Below the pieces are notes generated by a model. The model worked only from the letters and a program-made list of their open reading frames with translations. It did not search any database and was not told where the DNA came from. From Flavobacterium frigoris PS1 (GTDB lineage Bacteria > Bacteroidota > Bacteroidia > Flavobacteriales > Flavobacteriaceae), in assembly GCF_000252125.1 (NCBI RefSeq), contig NZ_AHKF01000016.1:97209-161208 (forward strand): a stretch of DNA of 64,000 bases, read 5' to 3'. Below, one piece after another: positions 8,263 to 19,526 of this stretch. Position 1 is the stretch's first letter. Each line of letters opens with the position of its first letter. The position numbers and the translations under genes are program-made.

Positions 8263-8291
8263 TAATCTATAAAATAATTAAATCCTGCTCT
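8210..8291. repeat. 82-bp perfect direct repeat, right copy
   Basis: Identical to 6523-6604. Together the copies bracket about 1.6 kb holding the 297-aa and 252-aa genes. It includes the TTG start and upstream hairpin arm of the 297-aa frame. Confidence 0.9.
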
Positions 8292-8307
8292 GGGTATGGG
8301 CAGAATT
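8281..8307 (-). terminator. Hairpin between the 135-aa and 297-aa genes
   Basis: Stem AATCCTGCTC / GGGCAGAATT around a 7-nt loop, about 70 bp past the stop of the 8376-8783 gene and just upstream of the TTG-started frame. It would separate that frame from transcription of the upstream gene. Confidence 0.5.
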
Positions 8308-8375
8308 GATAGTTTAAGTTGCTTCTTAATTTTTTTGATAAAAAAGAGAAATAGTTTCGGCCGAATTGTAGTCCA

Positions 8376-8783
8376 CTAATAGCGAGTCAAAATATCTTTT
8401 ACAATATATCCCTTTAAAATATTTTTTCCTTCGTTCGTAGCTTTATATTTAAGTGTTTTTTCTATTCCTTTTACCTCTTTCTTGGTAATAAAATCTTGCC
8501 AAACAATTCTTATGTAATAATTATTCAAATCACTTCTTAAGTAAAAAGTAGTAGTATTAATTACGTTTCTATTATTAGCTGGAGAAAGACTAATTATTAA
8601 AGCAGGCTTTATTTTTAAATCGGCCAACAAAACAGCACATGGCTTTCCAATATATTTCTCTTTATTTAACCTAATCTCTTTTATTTGGCTAATGGTATCG
8701 TTTTCTTTTACTTGAGCTTGTACATTCCCAATGTTAAAAATAAAGAGTATTAGAATTAGGCATATTTTCGTTATATTTTTCAT
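8376..8783 (-). CDS. Small secreted hypothetical protein
   Basis: A 135-residue protein with a clear signal peptide (ICLILILFIFNIGNVQAQ, cleavage after residue 23). The mature part is Lys/Asn-rich with no motif I recognise. It follows the truncated 8789-9130 frame by 5 bp, so the two were probably co-transcribed. Typical of lineage-specific accessory genes in the insert next to groEL. Confidence 0.6.
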   Translation of the reverse strand: MKNITKICLILILFIFNIGNVQAQVKENDTISQIKEIRLNKEKYIGKPCAVLLADLKIKPALIISLSPANNRNVINTTTFYLRSDLNNYYIRIVWQDFITKKEVKGIEKTLKYKATNEGKNILKGYIVKDILTRY

Positions 8784-8788
8784 AGCAT

Positions 8789-9130
8789 TTAATTTAAATT
8801 ACAATTAGTTGTTTTTGTATATATTGTTTTTGTGGGGTCGCTGAGGTCTAGATAGGAATTCACAAAAATGGGGATAAAATTTCCATTATTGTCCATTTTA
8901 TTCAAAGTGATTCCTATATTATGATTTTGTAATACAAATGCCAATGCAATTTCAAAAGCCTCATCATCTGATTTGCCTACAAGCAACATATTTGCCATAA
9001 CATCATTAAATTCTAATCCAATAGAAGATTCTATTTTCCAATCATGAGTAGTTGAATCATAATAATTACTTTGTGGATATACAGTGCTAAAAAAATCAAA
9101 AGTATAATAAAGAAATAATATTTGTTTTTT
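8789..9130 (-). pseudogene. 5'-truncated hypothetical gene
   Basis: An ATG-started frame of 69 codons (8789-8998) is open for ~44 further codons upstream, to a stop near 9131. The extension reads naturally as protein (FDFFSTVYPQSNYYDSTTHD...) but has no ATG, GTG or TTG at a plausible place. I therefore read it as the C-terminal end of a longer protein whose 5' part is missing, although a shorter protein from the ATG at 8998 is possible. No family recognised. Confidence 0.5.
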
Positions 9131-9142
9131 TTATTTTAAAAG

Positions 9143-9180
9143 TTAACAAAATATACAGTTTACGCTGTACATTTTGTTAA
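9143..9180. repeat. 16-bp stem inverted repeat at the insert boundary
   Basis: Arms at 9143-9158 and 9165-9180 pair over 16 bp with a single G-T mismatch around a 6-nt loop. It is AT-rich (TTAACAAAATATACAG). It lies between the truncated 8789-9130 frame and the groEL terminator, so it could be an old element end or a regulatory palindrome. Confidence 0.6.
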
Positions 9181-9219
9181 AACTTGAAAAGTACAGCCTT
9201 GATTCAAAAATAGGCACAA

Positions 9220-9252
9220 AAAAAGCCCGAAGCGATAAACTTCGGGCTTTTT
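9220..9252 (-). terminator. groEL terminator
   Basis: 13-bp stem AAAAAGCCCGAAG / CTTCGGGCTTTTT, 7-nt loop, 29 bp past the groEL stop and followed by T residues in the minus direction. A classical intrinsic terminator. Confidence 0.9.
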
Positions 9253-9280
9253 AGCTCTGTTTTTGTCTTTCGACAAAATA

Positions 9281-10918
<1,638 letters not shown>

Positions 10919-10970
10919 TTATTTAAAGTTTATTTTGTTTAAAGTTTCAAGTTTTCTTGATTCTTAATTT

Positions 10971-11246
10971 TTAGATAATTGCAAGAATATCATCTTCACG
11001 CATAATCAAATAGTCTTTTCCTTCCAGTTTCAATTCTGTACCGGCGTATTTACCATAAAGAACGCTATCGCCAATTTTCACAGTCATAGTGTGTTCTTTG
11101 GTACCGTTTCCAACTGCTACAACAGTTCCTTTTTGTGGTTTTTCTTTGGCGGTATCTGGAATAAAAATCCCTGACGCAGTTTTTGTTTCAGCAGCAACTG
11201 GTTCTATAAGAACGCGGTCAGAAAGTGGTTTAATGTTTAAAGCCAT
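10971..11246 (-). CDS. groS: Co-chaperonin GroES
   Basis: A 91-residue protein with the GroES start [15 protein letters not shown], the mobile loop around TASGIFIPD and the end [11 protein letters not shown]. It caps GroEL. Upstream lies an inverted repeat and the secG terminator, so groESL has its own promoter. The 61-bp gap to groEL holds AT-rich sequence with a TTTAAAGTTTCAAGTT motif also found near 14515-14535. Confidence 0.98.
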   Translation of the reverse strand: MALNIKPLSDRVLIEPVAAETKTASGIFIPDTAKEKPQKGTVVAVGNGTKEHTMTVKIGDSVLYGKYAGTELKLEGKDYLIMREDDILAII

Positions 11247-11286
11247 GATTTTATGTTTTAATTTTATGTAATTATGTTAGAATTCA

Positions 11287-11322
11287 GAAATTATGCCATT
11301 CTGTAAAAGATGACATAATTTC
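11287..11322. promoter_or_regulatory. Inverted repeat upstream of groES
   Basis: GAAATTATGCCAT (11287-11299) pairs with ATGACATAATTTC (11310-11322): 12 of 13 positions, 10-nt spacer. It lies 41-76 bp upstream of the groES ATG and is not a CIRCE element (no TTAGCACTC/GAGTGCTAA). A candidate heat-shock operator or promoter element. Confidence 0.45.
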
Positions 11323-11332
11323 TTATAAAAAA

Positions 11333-11354
11333 TGCCAGCTTTGACAGGCTGGCA
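11333..11354 (-). terminator. secG terminator
   Basis: TGCCAGC / GCTGGCA stem with a short loop, followed in the minus direction by a T run. It separates the secG operon from groESL. Confidence 0.8.
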
Positions 11355-11377
11355 CTTAGTATATTTTGCGGTATAAA

Positions 11378-11704
11378 TTATTCTGCAGCTGGTGCGTCCT
11401 GTACCGGTGTAACTGGAGCTACGGGAGCAGCAGTTTGTGTGTTTTCGATGATTTTAGAATCCGTATCGCTTAGTGTTCCTGTGAAGCTTAAACTTGACAA
11501 TAAAATAAGTGCGATTAAGATTGTAGCTAGTGTCCAAGTACTCTTGTCTAAAAAGTCAGTTGTTTTTTGAACGCCACCCATTTGAGTCGATCCACCTAAA
11601 GTAGAAGAAAGTCCACCGCCTTTAGGGTTTTGAACCATTATTACTACAATCAATAGGAAACAAACGATTGTTATTAAAACTAAAAAAATTGAAAATGTGC
11701 TCAT
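11378..11704 (-). CDS. secG: Preprotein translocase subunit SecG
   Basis: A 108-residue protein with two membrane helices flanking the family motif VVIMVQNPKGGGLSSTLGGS and TDFLDKSTW. SecG assists SecYEG translocation in the inner membrane. The C-terminal tail is Ala/Pro/Thr-rich and unstructured. It starts 3 bp after the TPR gene stop, so the two are co-transcribed. Confidence 0.95.
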   Translation of the reverse strand: MSTFSIFLVLITIVCFLLIVVIMVQNPKGGGLSSTLGGSTQMGGVQKTTDFLDKSTWTLATILIALILLSSLSFTGTLSDTDSKIIENTQTAAPVAPVTPVQDAPAAE

Positions 11705-11707
11705 TGT

Positions 11708-12559
11708 TTAATTATTATTTTGTTGTAAAATCTTAATATCCGTGATACGGTCAGCAAAGAAACTACTTTTTTCTGGATATTTCAAAATTAATATTTCATA
11801 AGCTTGAATTGCTTTTTGATATTTTCTTTGTTCTAAATAAACTCGGGCTAAAGTTTCGGTCATTAAGGACGTATTGTACTCTTTGTTAATGTCAATACGT
11901 GCTGTAGAAGTTACTCCATGCTTGACTGGAGATATCTTTGGACTGGTTTCAATAAACTTGTCTATTAAGGCCGATTTTTTCTTCTTATTTTTTTCTTCTT
12001 GAACCGTTTTTATGTTATTTATTATATCATTTGTCCTGTCTATTGGTTGGGTTCTTGACAGCTGAAGCCATTCCTGGAAAGAATGCTTTTCATTTTCGGA
12101 AAAATCCAAAGGCTTGCCTATATCCAACTTGTCTTCGGGTTCTTTTGAAGTTTCTTCAATTTCAGTTCCTGCGGCTCCTTTAATGGAGGTTAGAATTGAT
12201 TGTTCTAAAGAGTTCGCTTTAGGTTCTAACTTGCTTTCCGGAACGATCAATTCACCATCAATTACATTAATCTCTAAAAGATGAAGGTTTTTCTTGTCGA
12301 ATAAATCTTTTTGAATTGCGATAAAACTATCTGAAGTAATGAAATCAAACAAAACTGTTCTGTCAGTGGTATTGGCAGCCGTAGCTTTTAATGCAGAATT
12401 ATACTTAAAACTATTCTGACTGTAAAGCCCTTTTAATTGCAAAGCTCTTGCGCTTTGAAAAAAAGGAAACTCATCCAATACCTTTTCCAAAGCCAGTGTT
12501 TGCTGCTCAGTAATGGCATTTGGTTTGTTAATTAGATAAGTATAATCAGTTACGTTCAT
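11708..12559 (-). CDS. TPR-type hypothetical protein
   Basis: A 283-residue cytosolic protein with no signal peptide. The C-terminal ~60 residues (TETLARVYLEQRKYQKAIQAYEILILKYP) form a tetratricopeptide-like helix pair; the middle is charged and low in structure. It is found beside lptE and secG in this operon, and this order is common in Flavobacteriia by my recollection. Its role is unknown; a scaffold function is inferred from the TPR. Confidence 0.7.
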   Translation of the reverse strand: MNVTDYTYLINKPNAITEQQTLALEKVLDEFPFFQSARALQLKGLYSQNSFKYNSALKATAANTTDRTVLFDFITSDSFIAIQKDLFDKKNLHLLEINVIDGELIVPESKLEPKANSLEQSILTSIKGAAGTEIEETSKEPEDKLDIGKPLDFSENEKHSFQEWLQLSRTQPIDRTNDIINNIKTVQEEKNKKKKSALIDKFIETSPKISPVKHGVTSTARIDINKEYNTSLMTETLARVYLEQRKYQKAIQAYEILILKYPEKSSFFADRITDIKILQQNNN

Positions 12560-12663
12560 CTTTTTGAGTGTTCAGTATTATGTAATCAGTATGTATTTCC
12601 CGAAAGCTTGCGGGTGTTTTTTGTTGTTTAAACACTAAAAACTGCCAACTGCTGACTTCTTTA

Positions 12664-13185
12664 TTACCATTTGGCAAGCGATTCATTAAATATGTCTTGA
12701 GTAATTCTTTCAAAAATTTCCTTAAGGGCAGTATCTAATGTAGTGCCAGACAATTGTGTTTGGGCTTGGTAATCATAATAAAATTCAAATGTCTTTTCGA
12801 AATTATCTATTTCCTTATTTTTATTAGTAAATCGAACATTTACCCTAATTTTTAAACGACTTTGGGACGCCTGTTGATCAGCTGTTGCTGTCATAGGACT
12901 AATTCTGTAGTCAACTATTTCACCTTCATAAGTTAAATCTCCACCGTTTTTCACCAAATTTAAATTGGTTTGGTTCTGGATGATGTCCTGTAAGGCGAGG
13001 GTGAATGTTCTGTCAATTCCAGGTTCAATCAATTCTGAATTGTTTTGAAAGAAATTAACTTGAAAAGTTTTCGCATCGATTTTTCCAGTTCCGGTAAAGT
13101 TATAAACGGAACAACTGTTTAACGTAATAAGGATTGCAAGAGCAATGATAAAGTGTAAGTGTTTCATTTTATATTTAAAATTCAA
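12664..13185 (-). CDS. lptE: LptE family outer-membrane lipoprotein
   Basis: A 173-residue lipoprotein: signal peptide ending in LNSCSVYNFTGTGKI, lipobox Cys near residue 25. The body (FQVNFFQNNSELIEPGIDRTFTLALQDIIQNQT, GEIVDYRISP) matches the Bacteroidota LptE family, the plug and partner of LptD in lipopolysaccharide export. It follows the sigma-54 activator by 48 bp. Start chosen at the ATG giving a signal peptide; an ATG six codons later is also possible. Confidence 0.85.
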   Translation of the reverse strand: MNFKYKMKHLHFIIALAILITLNSCSVYNFTGTGKIDAKTFQVNFFQNNSELIEPGIDRTFTLALQDIIQNQTNLNLVKNGGDLTYEGEIVDYRISPMTATADQQASQSRLKIRVNVRFTNKNKEIDNFEKTFEFYYDYQAQTQLSGTTLDTALKEIFERITQDIFNESLAKW

Positions 13186-13233
13186 AGATATTCAAATTAA
13201 ATTGACAATCTGCAACCAGTTTTTGTCGGTATT

Positions 13234-14493
13234 TTAAAGGTCGAATTGTTTTATTTTTCGGTATAGTGTTCTTTCTGAAATTCCTAATTCATCCGCAGCT
13301 GCTTTCCGTTTTCCTTTGTTTTTTTCTAATGACTTCTTGATCATTTCGATTTCTTTCTGCTCTAATCTTAGGACTTCTTCTTCCTCTTCTACAGTTTCTG
13401 CAAAAAGATAATTATCATCATTTTCCTGGTATATTTCCTCTTTGTGTTGGTTAGAAAGTAATGCGGTTCTGGGTTCCTCTTCAAAATCTATTTCACTATC
13501 GTTTTCTTTGGAACCGTATATTTTGGTGATCAAGTTTTTATTAGTTTCCTGCACTTTAGAACTGCCACTTTCCATTAGTTCTAAGGTGAGTTTCTTTAAG
13601 TCGTGCAAGTCGCTTTTCATGTCAAAAAGTACTTTGTACAAAATCTCTCTTTCATTACTAAAGTCGCCCTCACTTTTTTTATCTTTTATTACAGAAGGTA
13701 AATTGGCGCCTTCAGCGGGTAAGTATGATTGTAAGGTCGCAGCAGTGATGTCGCGATTTGTTTCTAAAACAGAAACTTGTTCAGCTACATTTCGTAATTG
13801 ACGAATGTTTCCGCTCCAGCGAAACTTTTGTAAAACAAGAACGGCATCATCATCCAGCTTCAATGGAGGCATTTTGTATTTGTGCGCAAAATCAGCTGCA
13901 AATTTTCTAAACAGTAAATGGATATCCTCTTTGCGATCGCGTAAAGGTGGTAAAGGAATGTCTACTGTACTTAGTCTGTAATATAAGTCTTCACGAAACT
14001 TCCCTTTTTCGATCGCTTCAAATAAATTTACATTTGTGGCAGCCACAATTCTTACGTCTGTTTTTTGAACTTGTGAAGACCCCACTTTAATGAATTCGCC
14101 ATTTTCCAGCACACGAAGAAGTCTAACTTGGGTTGTTAGTGGCAATTCGCCCACTTCATCAAGAAAAATAGTTCCTCCATTAGCCACTTCAAAATAGCCT
14201 TCACGGGTACTTGTAGCTCCTGTAAAAGCTCCTTTCTCATGGCCAAAAAGCTCGCTGTCAATAGTTCCTTCTGGAATTGCACCGCAGTTTACCGCGATAT
14301 ATTTACCGTGCTTTCTGTGAGAAAGCGAGTGTATAATTTTCGGGATACTTTCCTTTCCGACTCCACTTTCACCCACAACTAACACGGATATGTCAGTTGG
14401 GGCAACCTGAATCGCTTTCTCTATGGCACGATTCAATTTCGGGTCATTACCGATAATCTCAAATCGTTGTTTTATAGCTTGAACTGTATCCAT
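13234..14493 (-). CDS. Sigma-54-interacting transcriptional activator
   Basis: A 419-residue protein starting directly with the AAA+ domain: Walker A GESGVGKE at 41-48, GAFTGA loop at 88-93, Walker [10 protein letters not shown], and arginine finger region GNIRQLRNV. After a ~110-residue acidic linker comes a Fis-type HTH ([13 protein letters not shown]). There is no N-terminal receiver or GAF domain, so activity is probably set by expression or a partner. The intact GAFTGA implies contact with RpoN. It is embedded between miaB and lptE, suggesting envelope-related control. Confidence 0.9.
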   Translation of the reverse strand: MDTVQAIKQRFEIIGNDPKLNRAIEKAIQVAPTDISVLVVGESGVGKESIPKIIHSLSHRKHGKYIAVNCGAIPEGTIDSELFGHEKGAFTGATSTREGYFEVANGGTIFLDEVGELPLTTQVRLLRVLENGEFIKVGSSQVQKTDVRIVAATNVNLFEAIEKGKFREDLYYRLSTVDIPLPPLRDRKEDIHLLFRKFAADFAHKYKMPPLKLDDDAVLVLQKFRWSGNIRQLRNVAEQVSVLETNRDITAATLQSYLPAEGANLPSVIKDKKSEGDFSNEREILYKVLFDMKSDLHDLKKLTLELMESGSSKVQETNKNLITKIYGSKENDSEIDFEEEPRTALLSNQHKEEIYQENDDNYLFAETVEEEEEVLRLEQKEIEMIKKSLEKNKGKRKAAADELGISERTLYRKIKQFDL

Positions 14494-14586
14494 TCTGTTT
14501 TTTGTTTAAAGTTTTTTGTTTAAAGTTTCAAGTTGCGTGACAAACTTTAAATCTAAACTTTTTTATAATGAAATAAAAGGTTGTTA

Positions 14587-14733
14587 CTATTGTGGTTTTG
14601 TTATTGTATCTTCTACAGTAGTAGTTGTTTTTTCAACTTTATGTTTTGGGAAATAGGTCCGGATAATATAAAACGTAACTCCGAATCCAATTATAAAAGT
14701 AACTAAACCAATTATTATATTTTTTTTTAACAT
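14587..14733 (-). CDS. Small single-pass membrane protein (48 aa)
   Basis: An ATG-to-TAG frame of 48 codons in the gap between miaB and the sigma-54 activator. It has a Lys-rich start (MLKKN), one membrane helix over residues ~5-24 (IIIGLVTFIIGFGVTFYII) and a polar Thr-rich tail. Same strand as its neighbours, 41 bp after miaB and 93 bp before the activator. The organisation is that of a real gene. No family recognised. Confidence 0.6.
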   Translation of the reverse strand: MLKKNIIIGLVTFIIGFGVTFYIIRTYFPKHKVEKTTTTVEDTITKPQ

Positions 14734-14774
14734 CTTATTCTTTTCTTAATTAATTGAGTTTGCTGCTAAGCTTT

Positions 14775-16220
14775 CTAATTCATCTCACTTAAGCCGGTTG
14801 CTTCCCCTTTCAAAGTTCCGCTGGTGCAACTTGTAATTTTTACATAGACAAAGTCGCCAATTTTATAATTCTCTTTTGGAAAAACTACGGTGATACTTTG
14901 TGAGTTCCTACCAGAGAATTCTTCAGTTGATTTTTTAGAAACTTTCTCTACTAATACTTCAACGGTTTGACCAATGAATTCTTCAGAGCGCGACCAAGCA
15001 TGTTTTTGTTGTAGGTCTACAATTTCTTGTAATCTTCGGGCCTTGGTTTCATCCGTTACATCATCTTCCATTTTTCTTCCTGCCAATGTTCCTGGACGTT
15101 CTGAATACGAATACATATAACCAAAGTTATATTTGACATATTCCATTAGACTCAAAGTGTCTTGGTGGTCTTGCTCAGTTTCAGTAGGGAAACCAGCAAT
15201 CATATCTTGTGAAATAGATCCGTTTGGAATGATAGCTCTAATTTTATCAATTAAAGTCATGTATTCCTCACGGGTATGCAAACGATTCATTTCCTTCAGA
15301 ATTCGATTGCTTCCTGATTGAACAGGTAAGTGAATGTGTTTGCAGATATTATTGTGTTTAGCAATTACGTGTAACACACTTTCGTGCATATCTTGCGGGT
15401 TGGATGTCGAAAAGCGAATACGCATTTTTGGAAAACCAACAGCCACCATTTCTAATAATTGGTCAAAATCTACAGCAGTTGCTTTTTGCATTTCCGTAGC
15501 AGCCACAAAATCTTTTTTCAAACCACCACCATACCAAAGAAAACTATCAACATTTTGTCCTAAAAGCGTAATTTCTTTAAACCCCTTGTCCCATAAATCC
15601 TGAATTTCCTTCATGATGCTTTGCGGTTCACGACTGCGCTCTCTTCCACGCGTAAAAGGCACTACGCAAAATGTACACATATTATCGCAACCACGTGTGA
15701 TGGATACCAAGGCAGTAATTCCATTACTCATCAAACGAACCGGAGAAATGTCTCCATAAGTTTCGTCTTTAGATAAAATCACATTAATTGCATTTCGACC
15801 TTCTTCGACTTCTTGTAAAAGGTTAGGTAAATCTTTATATGCATCAGGGCCTACCACAAGGTCTACGATTTTTTCCTCCTCTAGAAACTGTGTTTTCAAA
15901 CGCTCTGCCATACAGCCTAAAACGCCAACTTTCATTTTCGGGTTTATACGTTTCACCGCATTGTATTTCTCTAAACGCTTGCGAACGGTTTGTTCAGCTT
16001 TGTCCCTTATCGAACAGGTGTTTACCAAGACCAAATCAGCCTCTTCAAGTACTTGGGTTGTGTTGTATCCGTTGCCAGACAATATGGAAGCCACAATTTC
16101 ACTGTCCGAAAAGTTCATCGCACAGCCATAGCTTTCTATGAATAGTTTTTTTGTATTCCCAGGTTTATTTTCTAAAACAAGACTTTCCCCTTGTTTGCTT
16201 TCTTCAATAATCTTTTCCAT
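14775..16220 (-). CDS. miaB: tRNA-2-methylthio-N6-isopentenyladenosine synthase
   Basis: A 481-residue radical-SAM methylthiotransferase that adds the 2-methylthio group to i6A37 of tRNA. The N-terminal UPF0004 cluster ligands are Cys33, Cys69 and Cys103; the radical-SAM cluster is Cys178, Cys182 and Cys185 (CDNMCTFC). A TRAM domain ends the protein. It is the first gene of the miaB-to-groEL strand run, with a well-formed upstream promoter. Confidence 0.97.
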   Translation of the reverse strand: MEKIIEESKQGESLVLENKPGNTKKLFIESYGCAMNFSDSEIVASILSGNGYNTTQVLEEADLVLVNTCSIRDKAEQTVRKRLEKYNAVKRINPKMKVGVLGCMAERLKTQFLEEEKIVDLVVGPDAYKDLPNLLQEVEEGRNAINVILSKDETYGDISPVRLMSNGITALVSITRGCDNMCTFCVVPFTRGRERSREPQSIMKEIQDLWDKGFKEITLLGQNVDSFLWYGGGLKKDFVAATEMQKATAVDFDQLLEMVAVGFPKMRIRFSTSNPQDMHESVLHVIAKHNNICKHIHLPVQSGSNRILKEMNRLHTREEYMTLIDKIRAIIPNGSISQDMIAGFPTETEQDHQDTLSLMEYVKYNFGYMYSYSERPGTLAGRKMEDDVTDETKARRLQEIVDLQQKHAWSRSEEFIGQTVEVLVEKVSKKSTEEFSGRNSQSITVVFPKENYKIGDFVYVKITSCTSGTLKGEATGLSEMN

Positions 16221-16254
16221 AAGTCACTTTCAAAAGTGTGTTTTAATAAGTTGG

Positions 16255-16286
16255 CAAAGGTACAATTATTTGCGTGAATATGACAA
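16255..16286 (-). promoter_or_regulatory. miaB promoter
   Basis: On the minus strand: TTG (-33, 16284-16286), 21-bp spacer, TACCTTTG (-7, 16255-16262), about 28 nt before the likely transcript start to ATG. It matches the Flavobacterium consensus TTG-N17-23-TAnnTTTG. Confidence 0.65.
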
Positions 16287-16328
16287 GATGTCAGATGAAG
16301 AATTAACATTGTTTTTAGTTTTTAGTTC

Positions 16329-16369
16329 AGGAGCTATTCACGGCTATCCAGGCTAGGTACGAGTTCCAG
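16329..16369. repeat. Structured dispersed repeat, internally deleted copy (D)
   Basis: Reads GGAGCTATTCACGGCTATCC then AGGCTAGGTACGAGTTCC. These two parts match the outer left and outer right arms of the full ~165-bp repeat (compare 34221-34385); the central hairpin is gone. It lies in the 217-bp gap between the miaB promoter and the porin terminator. Confidence 0.55.
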
Positions 16370-16382
16370 TTTGAGAAATAAA

Positions 16383-16412
16383 AAACCCTCTCTTGAAAAT
16401 AAGAGAGGGTTT
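16383..16412 (-). terminator. Terminator of the glp operon
   Basis: 12-bp perfect stem AAACCCTCTCTT / AAGAGAGGGTTT with a 6-nt loop, 26 bp past the porin stop and flanked by A/T tracts. Confidence 0.88.
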
Positions 16413-16437
16413 TAGGGAACGTATTAAAATTAAATAT

Positions 16438-17229
16438 CTAAAACAAGTTTACGTCCAATTGAAGTCTTGCAATTTTATTTGAAGGATTCCACATTGCTGT
16501 AGCGGAAACAGGTAGCTTGTAATGAAATATTTCAATATTTTTTGTTGCTTTTATACCTGTATTGACGATGTCAAAATCACTTTCAATTTTGTTGGTAAAT
16601 AAATGTTTGCTTCCATTAAGAGGAAAGGCAGCACCCCAAAACACATTTAAATTTACTTTTTGGTTTGTAATAATTGGGTAGCTTAATTCAACATAGGTTG
16701 AGTTTCTACTTCGATATTCATTGCTGTCGTTTAATTCACGGTCATTTAATCCGCTATAGAGTAGTATGTCGGCTTCTATTCGAATAGGGAATGCTTCTGG
16801 AAAACGGTATGAAGTTCTTAAATCTATAATGTGAGTGGTAGTGAGTTTGTCATAATTGAATACTCTAGGTGATTCGATTCCAGTAGTATTGAATAAATCC
16901 CACAATCCAATAGACAAATTGTTTTTTTGGTACTGTACATAATAGTTTATTTCGCGGTAGTTTCCGTCAAATCCAGCTCCGCCCCAAATCCCTACTGTTA
17001 AGGTTTGGCTTTCGTTTAAGGCGTAGTGGATGTTTCCGGTAGCCGTCATGCCATCATTAATAACTAGTCCTCTCCATAAATGGCTAGTTTCTAAGCTAAC
17101 GTTAAAGTCTAGACGAGATGATTTGGTCTCTTTATTTGGTGTAATTATTGTATCTGAAATAGTTGTTTTTTGGCCGTATCCAGCTAACCCTGTAAGTAGA
17201 ATTACAGCGGAAATTATTATTTTATTCAT
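16438..17229 (-). CDS. Predicted outer-membrane beta-barrel protein of the glycerol operon
   Basis: A 263-residue protein with a signal peptide (IIISAVILLTGLAGYGQ). The mature part alternates hydrophobic and polar residues with aromatic girdles (TSHLWRGL, YYVQYQKNNLSIGLWDLF) and ends in Phe, as outer-membrane barrels do. The SLETSHLWRG start resembles TorF/porin-like families. It follows glpF by 24 bp and precedes the operon terminator, so it is likely a channel or surface protein used with glycerol uptake; that role is inference. Confidence 0.65.
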   Translation of the reverse strand: MNKIIISAVILLTGLAGYGQKTTISDTIITPNKETKSSRLDFNVSLETSHLWRGLVINDGMTATGNIHYALNESQTLTVGIWGGAGFDGNYREINYYVQYQKNNLSIGLWDLFNTTGIESPRVFNYDKLTTTHIIDLRTSYRFPEAFPIRIEADILLYSGLNDRELNDSNEYRSRNSTYVELSYPIITNQKVNLNVFWGAAFPLNGSKHLFTNKIESDFDIVNTGIKATKNIEIFHYKLPVSATAMWNPSNKIARLQLDVNLF

Positions 17230-17253
17230 TTTAATGATTTGTTTAAATGAGGG

Positions 17254-17982
17254 TTAGCTAAGCATTAAAAAACATAAAGCAGCCAGTATTGATCCTATGA
17301 TAGGGCCTAGAATAGGGACCCAAGCATAGCTCCAGTCACTGTTTCCTTTTAGAAGTATTGAATGTACAATTCTAGGGCCTAAGTCTCTAGCTGGGTTGAT
17401 AGCGTAGCCTGTTGTACCACCTAAGCTTAGTCCAATTGCCCATACTAGAATGGCAACAGGTAGAGCACCTATTGAACCTAATCCGATTTTTGCATCAGCC
17501 GCAGCTGCGATACTTAAATCTGGACCTGAGAGATAAAAAATTACTAAAATAAGTGTGAAAGTCCCTATGATTTCACTGATTAAATTAGACGAATAATTTC
17601 TGATTGCGGGGCCTGTACTAAAACAAGCTAATTTCCCGCCTTCATCTTCGGTAGCGGCAAAATGATCTTTGTGTGACAACCAAACTAAGAAAGCTCCTAA
17701 CATGGCGCCTATTAGTTGAGCGATAATATATGATGCTACCTGACTCCAGGCAAATTTACCTACAAGTGCTAGTCCTAATGTTACTATAGGATTTAAGTGT
17801 GCGCCGCTTACTGGACCCGCTACAACTACACCTATAAAAACGGCAAATGCCCATCCGGTAGTAATTACAATCCATCCTGAATTATTTCCTTTCGTTCCTT
17901 TAAGAACTACGTTTGCAACGACTCCGTTGCCTAATAAAATCATTAGCATGGTACCAGTGATTTCTGCTATAAATGGGGTCAT
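17254..17982 (-). CDS. glpF: Glycerol facilitator (MIP/aquaglyceroporin)
   Basis: A 242-residue, six-helix MIP channel for passive glycerol entry across the inner membrane. The second pore motif is normal (GYAINPARDLGPR), but the first reads AHLNPIVT, with Ile in place of the usual Ala of NPA. The Asp after the second NPAR fits the glycerol-conducting branch. It lies 25 bp after glpK. Confidence 0.93.
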   Translation of the reverse strand: MTPFIAEITGTMLMILLGNGVVANVVLKGTKGNNSGWIVITTGWAFAVFIGVVVAGPVSGAHLNPIVTLGLALVGKFAWSQVASYIIAQLIGAMLGAFLVWLSHKDHFAATEDEGGKLACFSTGPAIRNYSSNLISEIIGTFTLILVIFYLSGPDLSIAAAADAKIGLGSIGALPVAILVWAIGLSLGGTTGYAINPARDLGPRIVHSILLKGNSDWSYAWVPILGPIIGSILAALCFLMLS

Positions 17983-18007
17983 GTTCTAGTGTTTTTATGA
18001 TTTACAA

Positions 18008-19522
<1,515 letters not shown>

Positions 19523-19526
19523 TTAA

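Noticed and set aside
11247..11377. CIRCE operator at groES
   Set aside because: No TTAGCACTC-N9-GAGTGCTAA; only the unrelated inverted repeat is present.
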